Shown here piece after piece: positions 18,136-26,450 of a stretch of 44,552 bases of DNA; the first letter of the stretch is position 1; every line of letters begins with the position of its first letter. The stretch is from contig NZ_PIGG01000009.1 of assembly GCF_002924445.1 (NCBI RefSeq), forward strand, positions 1 through 44,552, given 5' to 3'. Source of the DNA: Minwuia thermotolerans. GTDB lineage: Bacteria > Pseudomonadota > Alphaproteobacteria > Minwuiales > Minwuiaceae. The translations under genes and the position numbers were made by a program. The notes below the pieces were generated by a model. It saw only the letters and a program-made list of their open reading frames with translations, was not told where the DNA came from and ran no database searches.

Positions 18136-19151
18136 GCGACGACGTCCTGCTTGAGGTCGAGGGGCTGGTCCGGCATTTCGACGTCTCGCCGCCCTGGCTC
18201 AACCGGGTGATCGAGCGCCGGCCAAAAGCCTTCGTGAAGGCCGTCGACGGCGTCAGTTTCGAGATCGGGCGCGGCGAGACCTTCAGCCTGGTGGGCGAGT
18301 CGGGGTGTGGCAAGTCCACCGTCGCCCGCCTTGTGGTCGGTCTCTACAATCCGACGGCGGGCCGGCTCACTTTCGACGGCATGGACGTGGCCGGCGACCG
18401 GGCACGGCGGCGGAACCCGTCGGCCCAGCGGCGCATGCAGATGATCTTCCAGGACCCTTACGCCTCGCTCAATCCGCGCTGGCGGGTCGAAGACATCGTG
18501 GCGGAGCCCATCCGCCATCTCGGGCTGGCGACCGGCGAGGCGGAAATCCGCCGCCGCGTGGGCGAACATCTCTCGCAGGTCGGCCTCAGCCCGAAGGACG
18601 GGGCGAAATATCCGCACGAATTCTCCGGCGGCCAGCGCCAGCGGGTCTCCATCGCCCGGGCGCTCGCCGGCGAGCCCGAGTTCCTGGTCTGCGACGAGCC
18701 GACCTCGGCGCTCGATGTCTCGGTGCAGGCGCAGATCCTGAATCTGATGAAGGATCTGCAGGAAGAGCTCGGTCTGACCTACCTGTTCATCAGCCACGAC
18801 CTCGCTGTCGTCTACCACGTCTCCACCACCGTCGGCGTGATGTACCTCGGACGGCTGGTGGAGTGGGCGGAGACGGACACGCTGTTCACCGAGCCCCGGC
18901 ACCCCTATACGCGCATGCTGCTCGACGCCATCCCCGACCTGGAGATGTCGGGACGCGCGCGCACGCCGGTCGCCGGCGAGGTGCCGAGCCCCATCGATCC
19001 GCCGCCCGGCTGCCCGTTCCATCCGCGCTGCCCGCTGGCCAATGACCGCTGCCGCGTCGAAGTGCCGAAGGCGATCCACGCCGGGTCCTCCATGGTCGCC
19101 TGCCACGCCGTCGAGGAAGGCCGCCTGCCGCCCTGGGGCGAGCGCGCCTGA
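18132..19151 (+). CDS. Peptide-type ABC transporter ATPase (DppF-like)
   Basis: A 339-residue ATPase. Walker A is GESGCGKS at 55-62, the signature is FSGGQRQR, Walker B leads into [11 protein letters not shown], and the H-loop is ISHDLA. The C-terminal extension contains [14 protein letters not shown]. The N-terminus has an inserted [15 protein letters not shown] segment, common in DppF/OppF proteins. It is the last gene of the importer operon. A GCGCGC repeat pair flanks the stop codon and could form a weak 6-bp hairpin before the convergent acetyltransferase gene. Confidence 0.93.
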   Translation: MSDDVLLEVEGLVRHFDVSPPWLNRVIERRPKAFVKAVDGVSFEIGRGETFSLVGESGCGKSTVARLVVGLYNPTAGRLTFDGMDVAGDRARRRNPSAQRRMQMIFQDPYASLNPRWRVEDIVAEPIRHLGLATGEAEIRRRVGEHLSQVGLSPKDGAKYPHEFSGGQRQRVSIARALAGEPEFLVCDEPTSALDVSVQAQILNLMKDLQEELGLTYLFISHDLAVVYHVSTTVGVMYLGRLVEWAETDTLFTEPRHPYTRMLLDAIPDLEMSGRARTPVAGEVPSPIDPPPGCPFHPRCPLANDRCRVEVPKAIHAGSSMVACHAVEEGRLPPWGERA

Positions 19152-19160
19152 CGGAGCGCG

Positions 19161-19700
19161 CTACCGGCCCGCCGGGAACAGCTTGAACATGTAGGTCGTG
19201 GCGTCGTAGCGCCCGCCCTCCGGCGTCATGGCGAAATGCGGGATCTCGCCCGCCACCCTGTAGCCGGCGGCGGCGTAGAGCGGCTGGGCCGCATCGCCGG
19301 TCCGGGTGTCGAGCGTCACCAGCGTCCTGCCCAGCGCCGCGGCCTTCGCATCCAGCGCCGCCATCAGCGCCCGGCCGATGCCGCGCCGCCGCCAGCCGGG
19401 ATGAACCAGCAGCTTGGTGACCTCGCCTCGATGGCGCTGGTTGGGCGGCATGTCGAGCAGCAGCTGCACCGTACCGCAGACCTGCTCCCCGTCGAGCGCC
19501 GCCCAGAGAATACGCCCGCCGGCCCGGAGCGGCGGCAGCACCTTCGAGGTCCAGAAGGCCTCGGCCTCCTCGCGGGGGAAGGGCCATATGAAGTTCACGT
19601 TCGCGCCGGCCTGGACGGCGGCGTGCAGCACCTCGGTGAAGCCGTCCAGTCGCGCCTGGAGCCCGGCCGCGTCGACCTCTTCGATCCTGATGCCTTCCAT
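19161..19700 (-). CDS. GNAT family N-acetyltransferase
   Basis: A 179-residue acyl-CoA-dependent acetyltransferase. The acetyl-CoA-binding motif A is VHPGWRRRGIGRALM (about residues 97-111), preceded by beta strand 4 (EVTKLL) and followed by TLDTRTGDAAQPLYAAAGYR, the motif B region. It lies 13 bases downstream of the XRE-cupin regulator gene and is probably cotranscribed. Such pairs often act on small amines or antibiotics, but the acceptor is not predictable. Confidence 0.88.
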   Translation of the reverse strand: MEGIRIEEVDAAGLQARLDGFTEVLHAAVQAGANVNFIWPFPREEAEAFWTSKVLPPLRAGGRILWAALDGEQVCGTVQLLLDMPPNQRHRGEVTKLLVHPGWRRRGIGRALMAALDAKAAALGRTLVTLDTRTGDAAQPLYAAAGYRVAGEIPHFAMTPEGGRYDATTYMFKLFPAGR

Positions 19701-19713
19701 GTCCGGTTCCTTC

Positions 19714-20277
19714 TCAGACGACGACGAGGATGTAGCGGGCGCCGCTGCCGGCGGGCGTGCGGAAGGCGCTGGCGCCGTGCAGCCGGTAGCGGAGGCAGTC
19801 GCCGGGTCCGAGCCGCCAGGCGCCGTTCTCGTGCTCGATCTCCAGCGCGCCTTCGAGCATCACCAGATGATGCTCCAGCCCGGCGACGGGCGGGGACGGG
19901 TAGGCGATCTCCGCGCCCGGCGCCAGTTCGCACTCGATCACCTCGGCGGCCAGACCGCGCGCGGGCGGCGAGACGGAACGGCGCACGAAGCCCGCGTCCG
20001 GATCGGTCCAGACCGGCTGTTCCCCGCGCTTCATGTGCGGCCGCCAGTCGTCCTCGACCATGGTCATCAACCGCGAGATCGGCAGGCCGTAGGCGGCGCA
20101 GAGCCGGCCCAGCGCCTCGGCCGTCGGGCTGACCTCGGCGTTCTCCAGCCGGGAAAGCGTCGCCCGGCTGACCCCGCTCCGCGCCGCCAGCTGCTGCAGC
20201 GAAAGGCCATGCTCGCCGCGCAGGCGTTTCAGCCGTTCCGCCAGGCGCAGCGTCAGATCGGCGTCCTGTTGTTCCAT
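19714..20277 (-). CDS. XRE-family regulator with C-terminal cupin domain
   Basis: A 187-residue DNA-binding regulator. Residues about 10-70 are the helix-turn-helix (LKRLRGEHGLSLQQLAARSG then VSRATLSRLENAEVSPT). Residues about 105-185 are a cupin sensor (GLEHHLVMLEGALEIEHENG, LGPGDCLRYRLHG). The ATG before EQQDADL is chosen because it gives the usual short N-terminus. An ATG 15 codons upstream is possible. It probably controls itself, the downstream acetyltransferase and perhaps the divergent thioesterase. Two ACGGGA direct repeats 19 bases apart lie just upstream of the start (20280 and 20299). Confidence 0.88.
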   Translation of the reverse strand: MEQQDADLTLRLAERLKRLRGEHGLSLQQLAARSGVSRATLSRLENAEVSPTAEALGRLCAAYGLPISRLMTMVEDDWRPHMKRGEQPVWTDPDAGFVRRSVSPPARGLAAEVIECELAPGAEIAYPSPPVAGLEHHLVMLEGALEIEHENGAWRLGPGDCLRYRLHGASAFRTPAGSGARYILVVV

Positions 20278-20387
20278 ATACGGGAATAAATCCTGAAAAC
20301 GGGACAGACGCAAGCCCCGCATGCACGTGCTTGACCGGCTGCCGGGCCAATGGTCCCCTCCGCGCGCCGCAGCAGAGGAGAGCGTCC

Positions 20388-20819
20388 GTGCCCGAAGCCA
20401 ACCCCCGCGAGATCGAGGCCTTTCTGGCCGAGGCCTTCCCCCAGATCGCCGACCTCAACCTTCGCGTGGAGCAGGCCGGCGGCCGGAAGGCGCGGGTGCG
20501 CATGCCGATCGGCGAGGACAATCTGCGCCCCGGCGGCACGGTCTCCGGGCCGACGCTGTTCTGGCTCGCCGATCTCGGGCTCTACATCGCCGTGCTGGCG
20601 GACCTGGGAACCGAGGCGGCCGCGATGGCGGTGACCGCCAACGCCACGGTGAACTTCCTCAGCAAGCCGGAACGCGCCGATCTCATCGCCGACGTCCGGC
20701 TGATGAAGCTGGGCCGGCGGCTGGCCGTCGGCGAGGTCGCGATCTATTCGGAGGGCAAGGACGACATGGTCGCCCACATCACCGGCTCCTACGCCCTGCC
20801 GCCCGCGAAAACGGGATGA
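20388..20819 (+). CDS. PaaI-family hotdog thioesterase
   Basis: A 143-residue acyl-CoA thioesterase-like protein. Landmarks are the hotdog helix LRPGGTVSGPTLFWLADLGLYIAVL and ATVNFLSKPERADLIADVRLMKLGRRLAVGEV. The GTG start is preferred to an upstream ATG because AGAGGAG lies seven bases before it. The predicted role is hydrolysis of a CoA ester in the cytoplasm; the acyl group is unknown. It is divergent from the XRE-cupin gene and converges on the MliC/META gene. Confidence 0.85.
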   Translation: MPEANPREIEAFLAEAFPQIADLNLRVEQAGGRKARVRMPIGEDNLRPGGTVSGPTLFWLADLGLYIAVLADLGTEAAAMAVTANATVNFLSKPERADLIADVRLMKLGRRLAVGEVAIYSEGKDDMVAHITGSYALPPAKTG

Positions 20820-20826
20820 GTGCGGC

Positions 20827-21765
20827 TCATTCCGTGCGCCGCGCGGTGATCTCTCCGGCCTGACCCGCGTCCAGGACCAGGACGCGGTCTTCGCCGATCC
20901 GGTAGCCGCGGACCTCGCCCAGCAGGTGAAGGAAACGGCTTTCCGTTTCCATCAGAGGCCCGGCGCAGGCCTTCTTCGTCGCCGCGACCGGCCCGGTGGA
21001 GAACTCGGGGCCGTTCAGGTCGTAGCTGGTAGTGTAGGCGTTGCAGCTGGCCTGCCCGTAGAGACGGCCTTCGTGGTCGAAGATCATCGACGGCGGTCGC
21101 TCGCCCACGGAATCGGCTCCGGCCAGCGCCGTCACCGCCCAGCGTGCGCCCGTCAGCAGATCGCGCGGCTCGCCGCCGCAGCCCTCCCAGGTCTCGTGGT
21201 CGAGGGTCACCGTCACCGTCTTCGGATAGGGCGTGCCGGCCATGGAATCCTGGCAGAGCCGGTCGGCGATGCGGATATCGAGCGCGTGGTCTTCCCTGGC
21301 GGCGCGGTAGGTGCGGACGCCGGGGCCGGTTTCGGGCGGCGGCGTCGGCATGGTGACGGTGCGCTCACCATAGTCGGCCTCCAGCCGGATCCGGTCCGCC
21401 GTGATCTCCAGCAGCCAGCCCGGTTCCTGCCCCCGGGCCTCGAAGGGCAGGAAGGGTCCATGCTCGGCGCGGCGGCAGTCCAGGGTCTCCGTGGCGCCGA
21501 CCTTGAGCAGCGCCGTGGCGCCCTTGTCCCAGAACAGTACCGGCTCGCCGCCGCCCGCGGACTCGTAGCGCGCGCCCGAGGCCGACCGCACCCGGATGAG
21601 GTGGCGGCGCTCATCGCCGATCATGATCTCCGGTCCGCTGTCCGTCCGCTGGAGGTCGACATCCACGTCGCCGCAGCGATAGGCGGTTCCCTGATCCTGC
21701 GCGGCGGCTCCGCCCGCGGCGGCGAGCGTCAGCAGCGCGGCGGCTGAAATCATCAATCTCTGCAT
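20827..21765 (-). CDS. Secreted three-domain protein: MliC-like, COG3650-like and META domains
   Basis: A 312-residue exported protein. Residues 1-22 are a signal peptide (no lipobox cysteine). Residues about 29-97 match the MliC lysozyme-inhibitor fold (YRCGDVDVDLQR, SASGARYES, FWDKGATALL, with C31 and C97 as a probable disulfide). Residues about 106-200 begin PFEARGQEPGWLLEI, the start seen in COG3650-type envelope proteins. Residues about 207-300 form a META/HslJ domain (SMIFDHEGRLYGQASCNAYTTSY). The domain calls come from motif memory. A role in envelope stress or lysozyme tolerance is plausible but unproven. Confidence 0.8.
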   Translation of the reverse strand: MQRLMISAAALLTLAAAGGAAAQDQGTAYRCGDVDVDLQRTDSGPEIMIGDERRHLIRVRSASGARYESAGGGEPVLFWDKGATALLKVGATETLDCRRAEHGPFLPFEARGQEPGWLLEITADRIRLEADYGERTVTMPTPPPETGPGVRTYRAAREDHALDIRIADRLCQDSMAGTPYPKTVTVTLDHETWEGCGGEPRDLLTGARWAVTALAGADSVGERPPSMIFDHEGRLYGQASCNAYTTSYDLNGPEFSTGPVAATKKACAGPLMETESRFLHLLGEVRGYRIGEDRVLVLDAGQAGEITARRTE

Positions 21766-21845
21766 GGAATGCCCTCCGTGTCCGGATCGCTCCGGTCACG
21801 GATGTGGCGAGCGCCGGCGGCCCTGCCAACCGGCGGACCGTCAGC

Positions 21846-23024
21846 CTACTTCGACAGTTCCTTCATGCCGTCTTCCAGGCCCTCGAGGGTCAGCGGGAAC
21901 ATGCGGTTGCCCATCAGGTCCTGGAGCAGCTTGATCGACGGCGTGTAGTCCCAGTACTTCTGCGGCACCGGGTTGAGCCAGATCGCCTTGTGGTAGACGT
22001 CCAGGAAGCGCCGCATCCAGGCCTCGCCGGCTTCCTCGTTCCAGTGCTCCACCGAACCGCCGGGATAGACGATCTCGTAGGGGCTCATGGTGGCGTCGCC
22101 GACGAAGATCAGCTTGTAGTCGGCGGGGAAGGTGTGCAGCACCTGCCAGCTGTCGACGAACTCGGTGTGGCGGCGGCGGTTGTCCTTCCACAGCTTCTCG
22201 TAGAGGCAGTTGTGGAAGTAGTAGTATTCGAGGTGCTTGAACTCGGTCTTGGTCGCCGAGAACAGCTCCTCGAGGGTGCGGATGTGGTCGTCCATCGACC
22301 CGCCGATGTCGAGCAGCAGCAGCACCTTCACCGTGTTGCGCCGCTCCGGCACCATCTTGATGTCGAGATAGCCGGCGTTGTCGGCGGTCGACTTGATCGT
22401 GTTGGGCAGGTCGAGTTCCAGCTCCGCGCCCTCGCGCGCGAAGCGGCGCAGGCGCCTGAGCGCCACCTTGATGTTGCGGGTGCCGAGCTCGACGTCGTCG
22501 TCCAGGTTCTTGAACTCGCGCTTGTCCCAGACCTTCACCGCGCGGCGATGGCGGCTTTCCTTCTGGCCGATGCGGACGCCTTCGGGGTTGTAGCCATGAG
22601 CGCCGAAGGGGGAGGTGCCGGCGGTGCCGATCCACTTGTTGCCGCCCTGGTGGCGGCCCTTCTGCTCCTCGAGGCGCTTCTTCAGCTCCTCCATCAGCTT
22701 CTCGAAGCCGCCCAGGGCCTCGATCTCGGCCATTTCCTCGGGCGTCAGCACCTTCTCGGCCAGTTTCTCCAGCCACTCCTCGGGGATCTCGTGGGTCTCC
22801 TCCGCGGAGACGAAGTTGAGGCCGTTGAAGCACTTGCCGAAGACCTGGTCGAACTTGTCGATGTTCTTCTCGTCCTTCACCAGCGTGGCGCGGGCGAGGT
22901 AGTAGAATTCGTCGACGCGGTAGTCGGTGACGTGCTGCTTCATCGCCTCCAGCAGCGTCAGGTACTCGCGCAGCGTCGCTGGCACCTTGTGCTGCCTCAG
23001 CTCGAGGAAGAAATTCACGAACAC
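21846..23024 (-). CDS. VWA domain protein, CoxE-like (COG3825 type)
   Basis: A 392-residue cytoplasmic protein. The C-terminal half is a von Willebrand A domain with the MIDAS motif as DIGGSM (residues 239-244, Gly instead of the usual Ser at the second motif position). The N-terminal half is charged and partly coiled-coil (LEKLAEKVLTPEEMAEIEALGGFEKLMEELKKRLEEQ). The GTG opening MFVNFFLELR is chosen because AGGAGG sits five bases before it; an upstream TTG would place this site inside the gene. It pairs with the MoxR ATPase encoded upstream. Such pairs act as chaperones for metal-enzyme or complex assembly. The client is unknown. Confidence 0.88.
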   Translation of the reverse strand: MFVNFFLELRQHKVPATLREYLTLLEAMKQHVTDYRVDEFYYLARATLVKDEKNIDKFDQVFGKCFNGLNFVSAEETHEIPEEWLEKLAEKVLTPEEMAEIEALGGFEKLMEELKKRLEEQKGRHQGGNKWIGTAGTSPFGAHGYNPEGVRIGQKESRHRRAVKVWDKREFKNLDDDVELGTRNIKVALRRLRRFAREGAELELDLPNTIKSTADNAGYLDIKMVPERRNTVKVLLLLDIGGSMDDHIRTLEELFSATKTEFKHLEYYYFHNCLYEKLWKDNRRRHTEFVDSWQVLHTFPADYKLIFVGDATMSPYEIVYPGGSVEHWNEEAGEAWMRRFLDVYHKAIWLNPVPQKYWDYTPSIKLLQDLMGNRMFPLTLEGLEDGMKELSK

Positions 23025-23048
23025 GGCATCCTCCTGCAATAGGTCGGC

Positions 23049-23071
23049 GCCCTCGGACTCGATCCGAGGGC
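23049..23071 (-). repeat. Hairpin between moxR-like and VWA genes
   Basis: A perfect 9-bp stem (GCCCTCGGA with TCCGAGGGC) closes a 5-base loop, 25 bases upstream of the VWA start. In the mRNA it would fold between the two cistrons and may tune translation or stability of the downstream gene. There is no T-run, so it is not a classical terminator. Confidence 0.5.
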
Positions 23072-23098
23072 CCAGTCAACCGGAGACGCTGTTCTGGA

Positions 23099-23119
23099 TC
23101 CCCGGGTCAAGCCCGGGGA
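23099..23119. repeat. Intergenic palindromic repeat of the CCCCGGGTCAAGCCCGGGG type
   Basis: Eight-base arms TCCCCGGG and CCCGGGGA flank a TCAAG loop. From memory, this sequence is typical of a short palindromic element scattered between genes in many alphaproteobacterial genomes. Only one copy is present in this window. Confidence 0.55.
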
Positions 23120-23142
23120 CGCCGTCAACAGTTCCGACCGGT

Positions 23143-23991
23143 CTATTTGTTCTGCTCGCGCTTGGCGAGGAAGGCCAACCGCTCGAACAGGTGCACGTCC
23201 TGCTCGTTCTTCAGCAGCGCGCCGTGCAGCGGCGGGATCAGCTTCTTCGGATCCCGCGACTTCAGCGTGTCGGCCGGCAGATCCTCGGACATCAGCAGCT
23301 TCAGCCAGTCGAGCAGTTCCGAGGTCGACGGCTTCTTCTTCAGGCCCGGGACGTCGCGGATGTCGTAGAAGATGCGCAGCGCCTCGGAGACCAGCTCGCG
23401 CTGGATGCCCGGATAGTGCACGTCCACGATCTCCCGCATGGTCTCGTCGTCGGGGAAGCGGATGTAGTGGAAGAAGCAGCGGCGCAGGAAGGCGTCCGGC
23501 AGCTCCTTCTCGTTGTTGGAGGTGATGATGATCAGCGGGCGCTGTTTGGCGACCACCGTCTCGCCGGTCTCGTAGACGTAGAACTGCATGCGGTCGAGTT
23601 CCAGCAGCAGGTCGTTGGGGAACTCGATGTCGGCCTTGTCGACCTCGTCAATCAGCAGCACTGGGCGCTTCTCGACCGTGAAGGCCTCCCAGAGCTTGCC
23701 GCGCTTGATGTAGTTGCGGATGTCGTTGACCCGCTCGTCGCCGAGCTGGGAGTCGCGCAGGCGGCTGACGGCGTCGTACTCGTAGAGACCCTGCTGGGCC
23801 TTGGTGGTCGACTTGACGTGCCATTCGATGAGCTGGGTGTCGAAAGCCTTCGCGACCTCGTGGGCCAGGATGGTCTTGCCGGTGCCGGGCTCGCCCTTGA
23901 TCAGCAGCGGCCGTTCAAGGGTGGCGGCGGCGTTCACCGCGACCATCAGGTCTTCGGTCGCCACGTAGGTGCTGGTGCCTTCGAAACGCAT
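23143..23991 (-). CDS. MoxR-family AAA+ ATPase
   Basis: A 282-residue ATPase. Walker A is GEPGTGKT at 33-40, Walker B is VLLIDEVDKAD, and sensor 1 lies in LIIITSNNEKELPDAFLRRCFF. The ATG opening MRFEGTSTYVATEDL is favoured because GGAG lies five bases upstream; a GTG two codons earlier is possible. MoxR ATPases act with VWA partners in maturation of enzyme complexes, and the VWA gene follows on the same strand after about 118 bases containing two hairpins. No CO dehydrogenase or methanol dehydrogenase genes are nearby. Confidence 0.92.
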   Translation of the reverse strand: MRFEGTSTYVATEDLMVAVNAAATLERPLLIKGEPGTGKTILAHEVAKAFDTQLIEWHVKSTTKAQQGLYEYDAVSRLRDSQLGDERVNDIRNYIKRGKLWEAFTVEKRPVLLIDEVDKADIEFPNDLLLELDRMQFYVYETGETVVAKQRPLIIITSNNEKELPDAFLRRCFFHYIRFPDDETMREIVDVHYPGIQRELVSEALRIFYDIRDVPGLKKKPSTSELLDWLKLLMSEDLPADTLKSRDPKKLIPPLHGALLKNEQDVHLFERLAFLAKREQNK

Positions 23992-24186
23992 GTTCACTCC
24001 ATCCCCGTCATCTGGTTCCTTCGATAGCTGGCCGGCAAACTAGGTCTACTCGCGGGTACGATCAAGCCTGCCGGCGCGGGCGGCGCGCATGCGCCATGCG
24101 GTCGCTCGCCTTGGCGCGGCACTTGCTGTAGCTTGCCGGCCGGCACCGGTACGGCCGGCTTGATTCGTTCCGGGGGGTGACTGGTC

Positions 24187-24537
24187 ATGACCGAACATTT
24201 CGATGCGGCGGCCTTCGGCGCGCTCAGGCAGACCCTGGGCGACCAGATGGTCGAGATGCTGCTCGGAAAGTATCTCGTGCAGATGGAGGAGAAGATCGGC
24301 CTGCTGCGCCAGGGCGTCGAGGCCCGCGACATGGCCCAGGTGCGCCAGCAGGCTCACGATCTGACCTCCAGTTCCGGCTCCGTGGGGCTGGGCGCGATGA
24401 GGGACAAGGCGAGCGAATGCGAATTCGCGGTCAAGGAGGGCCGTGAGGATGCGGCACTGGAGCGCGCCCGGGAGCTGATCGCGCTGGCGCCGGAGACGGC
24501 GGCGGCCATCCGCGAGGCGTTTCCCGGCCTGCCGTGA
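24187..24537 (+). CDS. Hpt (histidine phosphotransfer) domain protein
   Basis: A 116-residue helical protein consisting of an Hpt domain alone. The phosphorylatable histidine is H57 in QQAHDLTSSSGSVGLGAM, the expected context. GGGGGG precedes the ATG. It should relay phosphate between a hybrid kinase and a response regulator. The receiver-only protein encoded 36 bases downstream is the obvious partner. No kinase gene is in the window, so the input lies elsewhere. It is divergent from the moxR-like gene. Confidence 0.88.
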   Translation: MTEHFDAAAFGALRQTLGDQMVEMLLGKYLVQMEEKIGLLRQGVEARDMAQVRQQAHDLTSSSGSVGLGAMRDKASECEFAVKEGREDAALERARELIALAPETAAAIREAFPGLP

Positions 24538-24573
24538 ACGCCGGACGCCGCCGAGGGGAGAAAAGGGAACCGT

Positions 24574-24942
24574 ATGAACAAGCGTATTCTGGTGGTCGAG
24601 GACAACATGCTTGTCCAGGAAGTCTATGCGTCGGCGCTGCAGAAGCTCGACTGCGACATCGTCACCGCAGATGACGGCCATGAGGCGATGGAACTGGCCG
24701 AGGAAGAGCGGCCGGACCTGATCATCATGGACATCATGCTGCCCGGCGTATCCGGGCTCGACCTGGTGCAGAAAATGAAAGCCGATCCGAAGCTCGCCGA
24801 CGTGCCGATCATCGTCGTCACCACCATGGCGACCGCCGGCGACCAGAAGATGATCCGGGAAGCGGGCGCAGACGCCTATCTGCCCAAGCCGATCCAGGTC
24901 GACGAGTTCATCGAAGCCGTCCGCCGGACGCTGGAAGGCTGA
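24574..24942 (+). CDS. Single-domain response regulator (CheY-like receiver)
   Basis: A 122-residue receiver domain without an output domain. The acidic pocket is E9/D10, the phospho-acceptor is D53 in IIMDIMLPG, the switch threonine is in VVTTMATAG, and the conserved lysine is K105 in YLPKPI. It likely receives phosphate from the Hpt protein and acts by protein contact. It is followed after seven bases by an epimerase gene, so the phosphorelay pair and a sugar enzyme appear to be cotranscribed. Confidence 0.92.
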   Translation: MNKRILVVEDNMLVQEVYASALQKLDCDIVTADDGHEAMELAEEERPDLIIMDIMLPGVSGLDLVQKMKADPKLADVPIIVVTTMATAGDQKMIREAGADAYLPKPIQVDEFIEAVRRTLEG

Positions 24943-24949
24943 CCCGGTC

Positions 24950-25864
24950 ATGGCGCACTGGCTCGTGACCGGCGGCTGCGGCTTCATCGGCTCCCATCTC
25001 TGCGACGCCCTGACCGCGCGCGGCGACACGGTGACGATCCTGGACGACATGTCCACGGGCAAGCGGGAGAACGCGCCCGCCGAGGCGGAGGTCGTCGAGG
25101 GCGACGTGGCCGACGCCGCGCTGGTCCGGCGGCTGATGGAAAAGGCCGATGGCTGCTTCCACCTCGCCGCCGTGGCCTCGGTGCAGCGCTGCACCGAGGA
25201 GTGGGTGACCAGCCACCGCACCAACCTGACCGGCACCATCACGGTGTTCGACGCCGCCCGCCAGGCCGGCGGCCGGCCAGTGATCTACGCCTCATCGGCC
25301 GCCGTCTACGGCGACAACCCCGACGTGCCGCTGGACGAGGACGCGCGCACCAGGCCGCTCTCGGCCTATGGCGCCGACAAGCTGGGCTGCGAACTGCATG
25401 GCCGCGTCGCCCATGGCGTGCACGGCGTGCCCAATACCGGCTTCCGCTTCTTCAACGTCTTCGGGCCGCGCCAGGACCCGAAGTCGCCCTATTCCGGCGT
25501 CATCGCCATCTTCACCGACCGCATCCGCGCTGGCCAGGGCATCACGATCTTCGGCAACGGCGAGCAGGTGCGGGACTTCGTCTATGTCGGCGACGTGGTG
25601 CGCCACCTGCTGGCGGCGATGGACGCGGGCGGCGGCGAAGGTGCGGTCTTCAATGTCTGCACCGGCCGCAAGACCTCGGTGCTGGATCTGGCAAACACGA
25701 TCGCGGAGTTGTCGGACGCCGAAGCCGACATCACCTTCGCCGAGCCGCGCGCCGGCGACATCCGTACCTCACTGGGCGACCCCGCAAAGGCCAACGCCGC
25801 CTTCAACGTCCCCGCGGAGACCGACTTCCGCAGCGGTCTGCGCCTGACGCTGGAGAGCCATTGA
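24950..25864 (+). CDS. NAD-dependent nucleotide-sugar epimerase/dehydratase (extended SDR)
   Basis: A 304-residue Rossmann enzyme. TGGCGFIGSHL at 7-17 is the NAD-binding motif. The catalytic residues are S116, Y140 and K144 (SAYGADK). NVFGPRQDP and the later IFGNGEQVRDFVYVGDVV are typical of UDP-glucose 4-epimerase-like proteins making surface polysaccharide precursors. It is at the short end of the family. The exact sugar is not assigned. Its position directly behind the Hpt/receiver pair suggests surface polysaccharide and signalling are linked, which is inference. Confidence 0.88.
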   Translation: MAHWLVTGGCGFIGSHLCDALTARGDTVTILDDMSTGKRENAPAEAEVVEGDVADAALVRRLMEKADGCFHLAAVASVQRCTEEWVTSHRTNLTGTITVFDAARQAGGRPVIYASSAAVYGDNPDVPLDEDARTRPLSAYGADKLGCELHGRVAHGVHGVPNTGFRFFNVFGPRQDPKSPYSGVIAIFTDRIRAGQGITIFGNGEQVRDFVYVGDVVRHLLAAMDAGGGEGAVFNVCTGRKTSVLDLANTIAELSDAEADITFAEPRAGDIRTSLGDPAKANAAFNVPAETDFRSGLRLTLESH

Positions 25865-25870
25865 GGGGTT

Positions 25871-26425
25871 TCACTTCTCCGGCAGGGGGAAGCGCTCGAG
25901 ATAGGGCATGTAGGCGTCCTCGACGTCGATCTGCAGGCTGCCGAGGATGCGGACGACCGCATTGTAGGTCGCGACGGCCAGCACGAGTTCGATGATCAGG
26001 TCGTGGCCCAGATGACCTTCCAGGGCATCGAAGGTCGCGTCCGCGACTGCGCCGTCCAGCGTCATCTCCCGCGCCGCCCGGCAGGCGAGCTTCGCCAGCG
26101 GGTCGAGATCGCTGTCGCGGCCTTCCGCTTCGGCGATCAGGCCCTCGATATCCGCCTCGCTGACGCCGAAGTCGTAACCGATCCTGATGTGATGCGACCA
26201 CTCGTAGGGGGAGCGCGCCAGCCAGCCGACGGTCAGGATGGCCAGTTCCCGGATCCGTCCGTCCAGCTCGCTCCCGTTGCGGATGTGGCTGCCCAGATGC
26301 GCGAAGGCCCGCGCGGCGGACGGATTGTTGGCCAGCGCCCGGAACAGGTTGATGCCCGAACGCTCCAGCAGCGGCCTGTCGTCCTCCGCCAGGTCGTCCT
26401 TCGTCAGGTACTTCACGCGCGCCAT
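25871..26425 (-). CDS. Carboxymuconolactone decarboxylase (AhpD-like) family protein
   Basis: A 184-residue helical protein of the CMD/AhpD superfamily. The core is REL AILTVGWLARSPYEWSHHIRIGYDFGVSE, with the conserved glutamate and paired histidines. The AhpD redox CxxC is absent, so peroxidase-partner activity is unlikely and a decarboxylase or other lyase role is more plausible. It lies 25 bases downstream of the SDR gene and is probably cotranscribed with it. Substrate unknown. Confidence 0.86.
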   Translation of the reverse strand: MARVKYLTKDDLAEDDRPLLERSGINLFRALANNPSAARAFAHLGSHIRNGSELDGRIRELAILTVGWLARSPYEWSHHIRIGYDFGVSEADIEGLIAEAEGRDSDLDPLAKLACRAAREMTLDGAVADATFDALEGHLGHDLIIELVLAVATYNAVVRILGSLQIDVEDAYMPYLERFPLPEK

Positions 26426-26450
26426 TTTCCGGTTCTCCCCTCTGGCCGCC

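Noticed and set aside
19142-19161. GCGCGC repeats around the last ABC ATPase stop as a terminator.
   Set aside because: The stem is only six pairs with an eight-base loop and no T-run, so chance in GC-rich DNA is likely.
20280-20304. ACGGGA direct repeats as an operator for the XRE-cupin regulator.
   Set aside because: Six-base repeats are too short for a firm call, so they are only mentioned in the gene entry.
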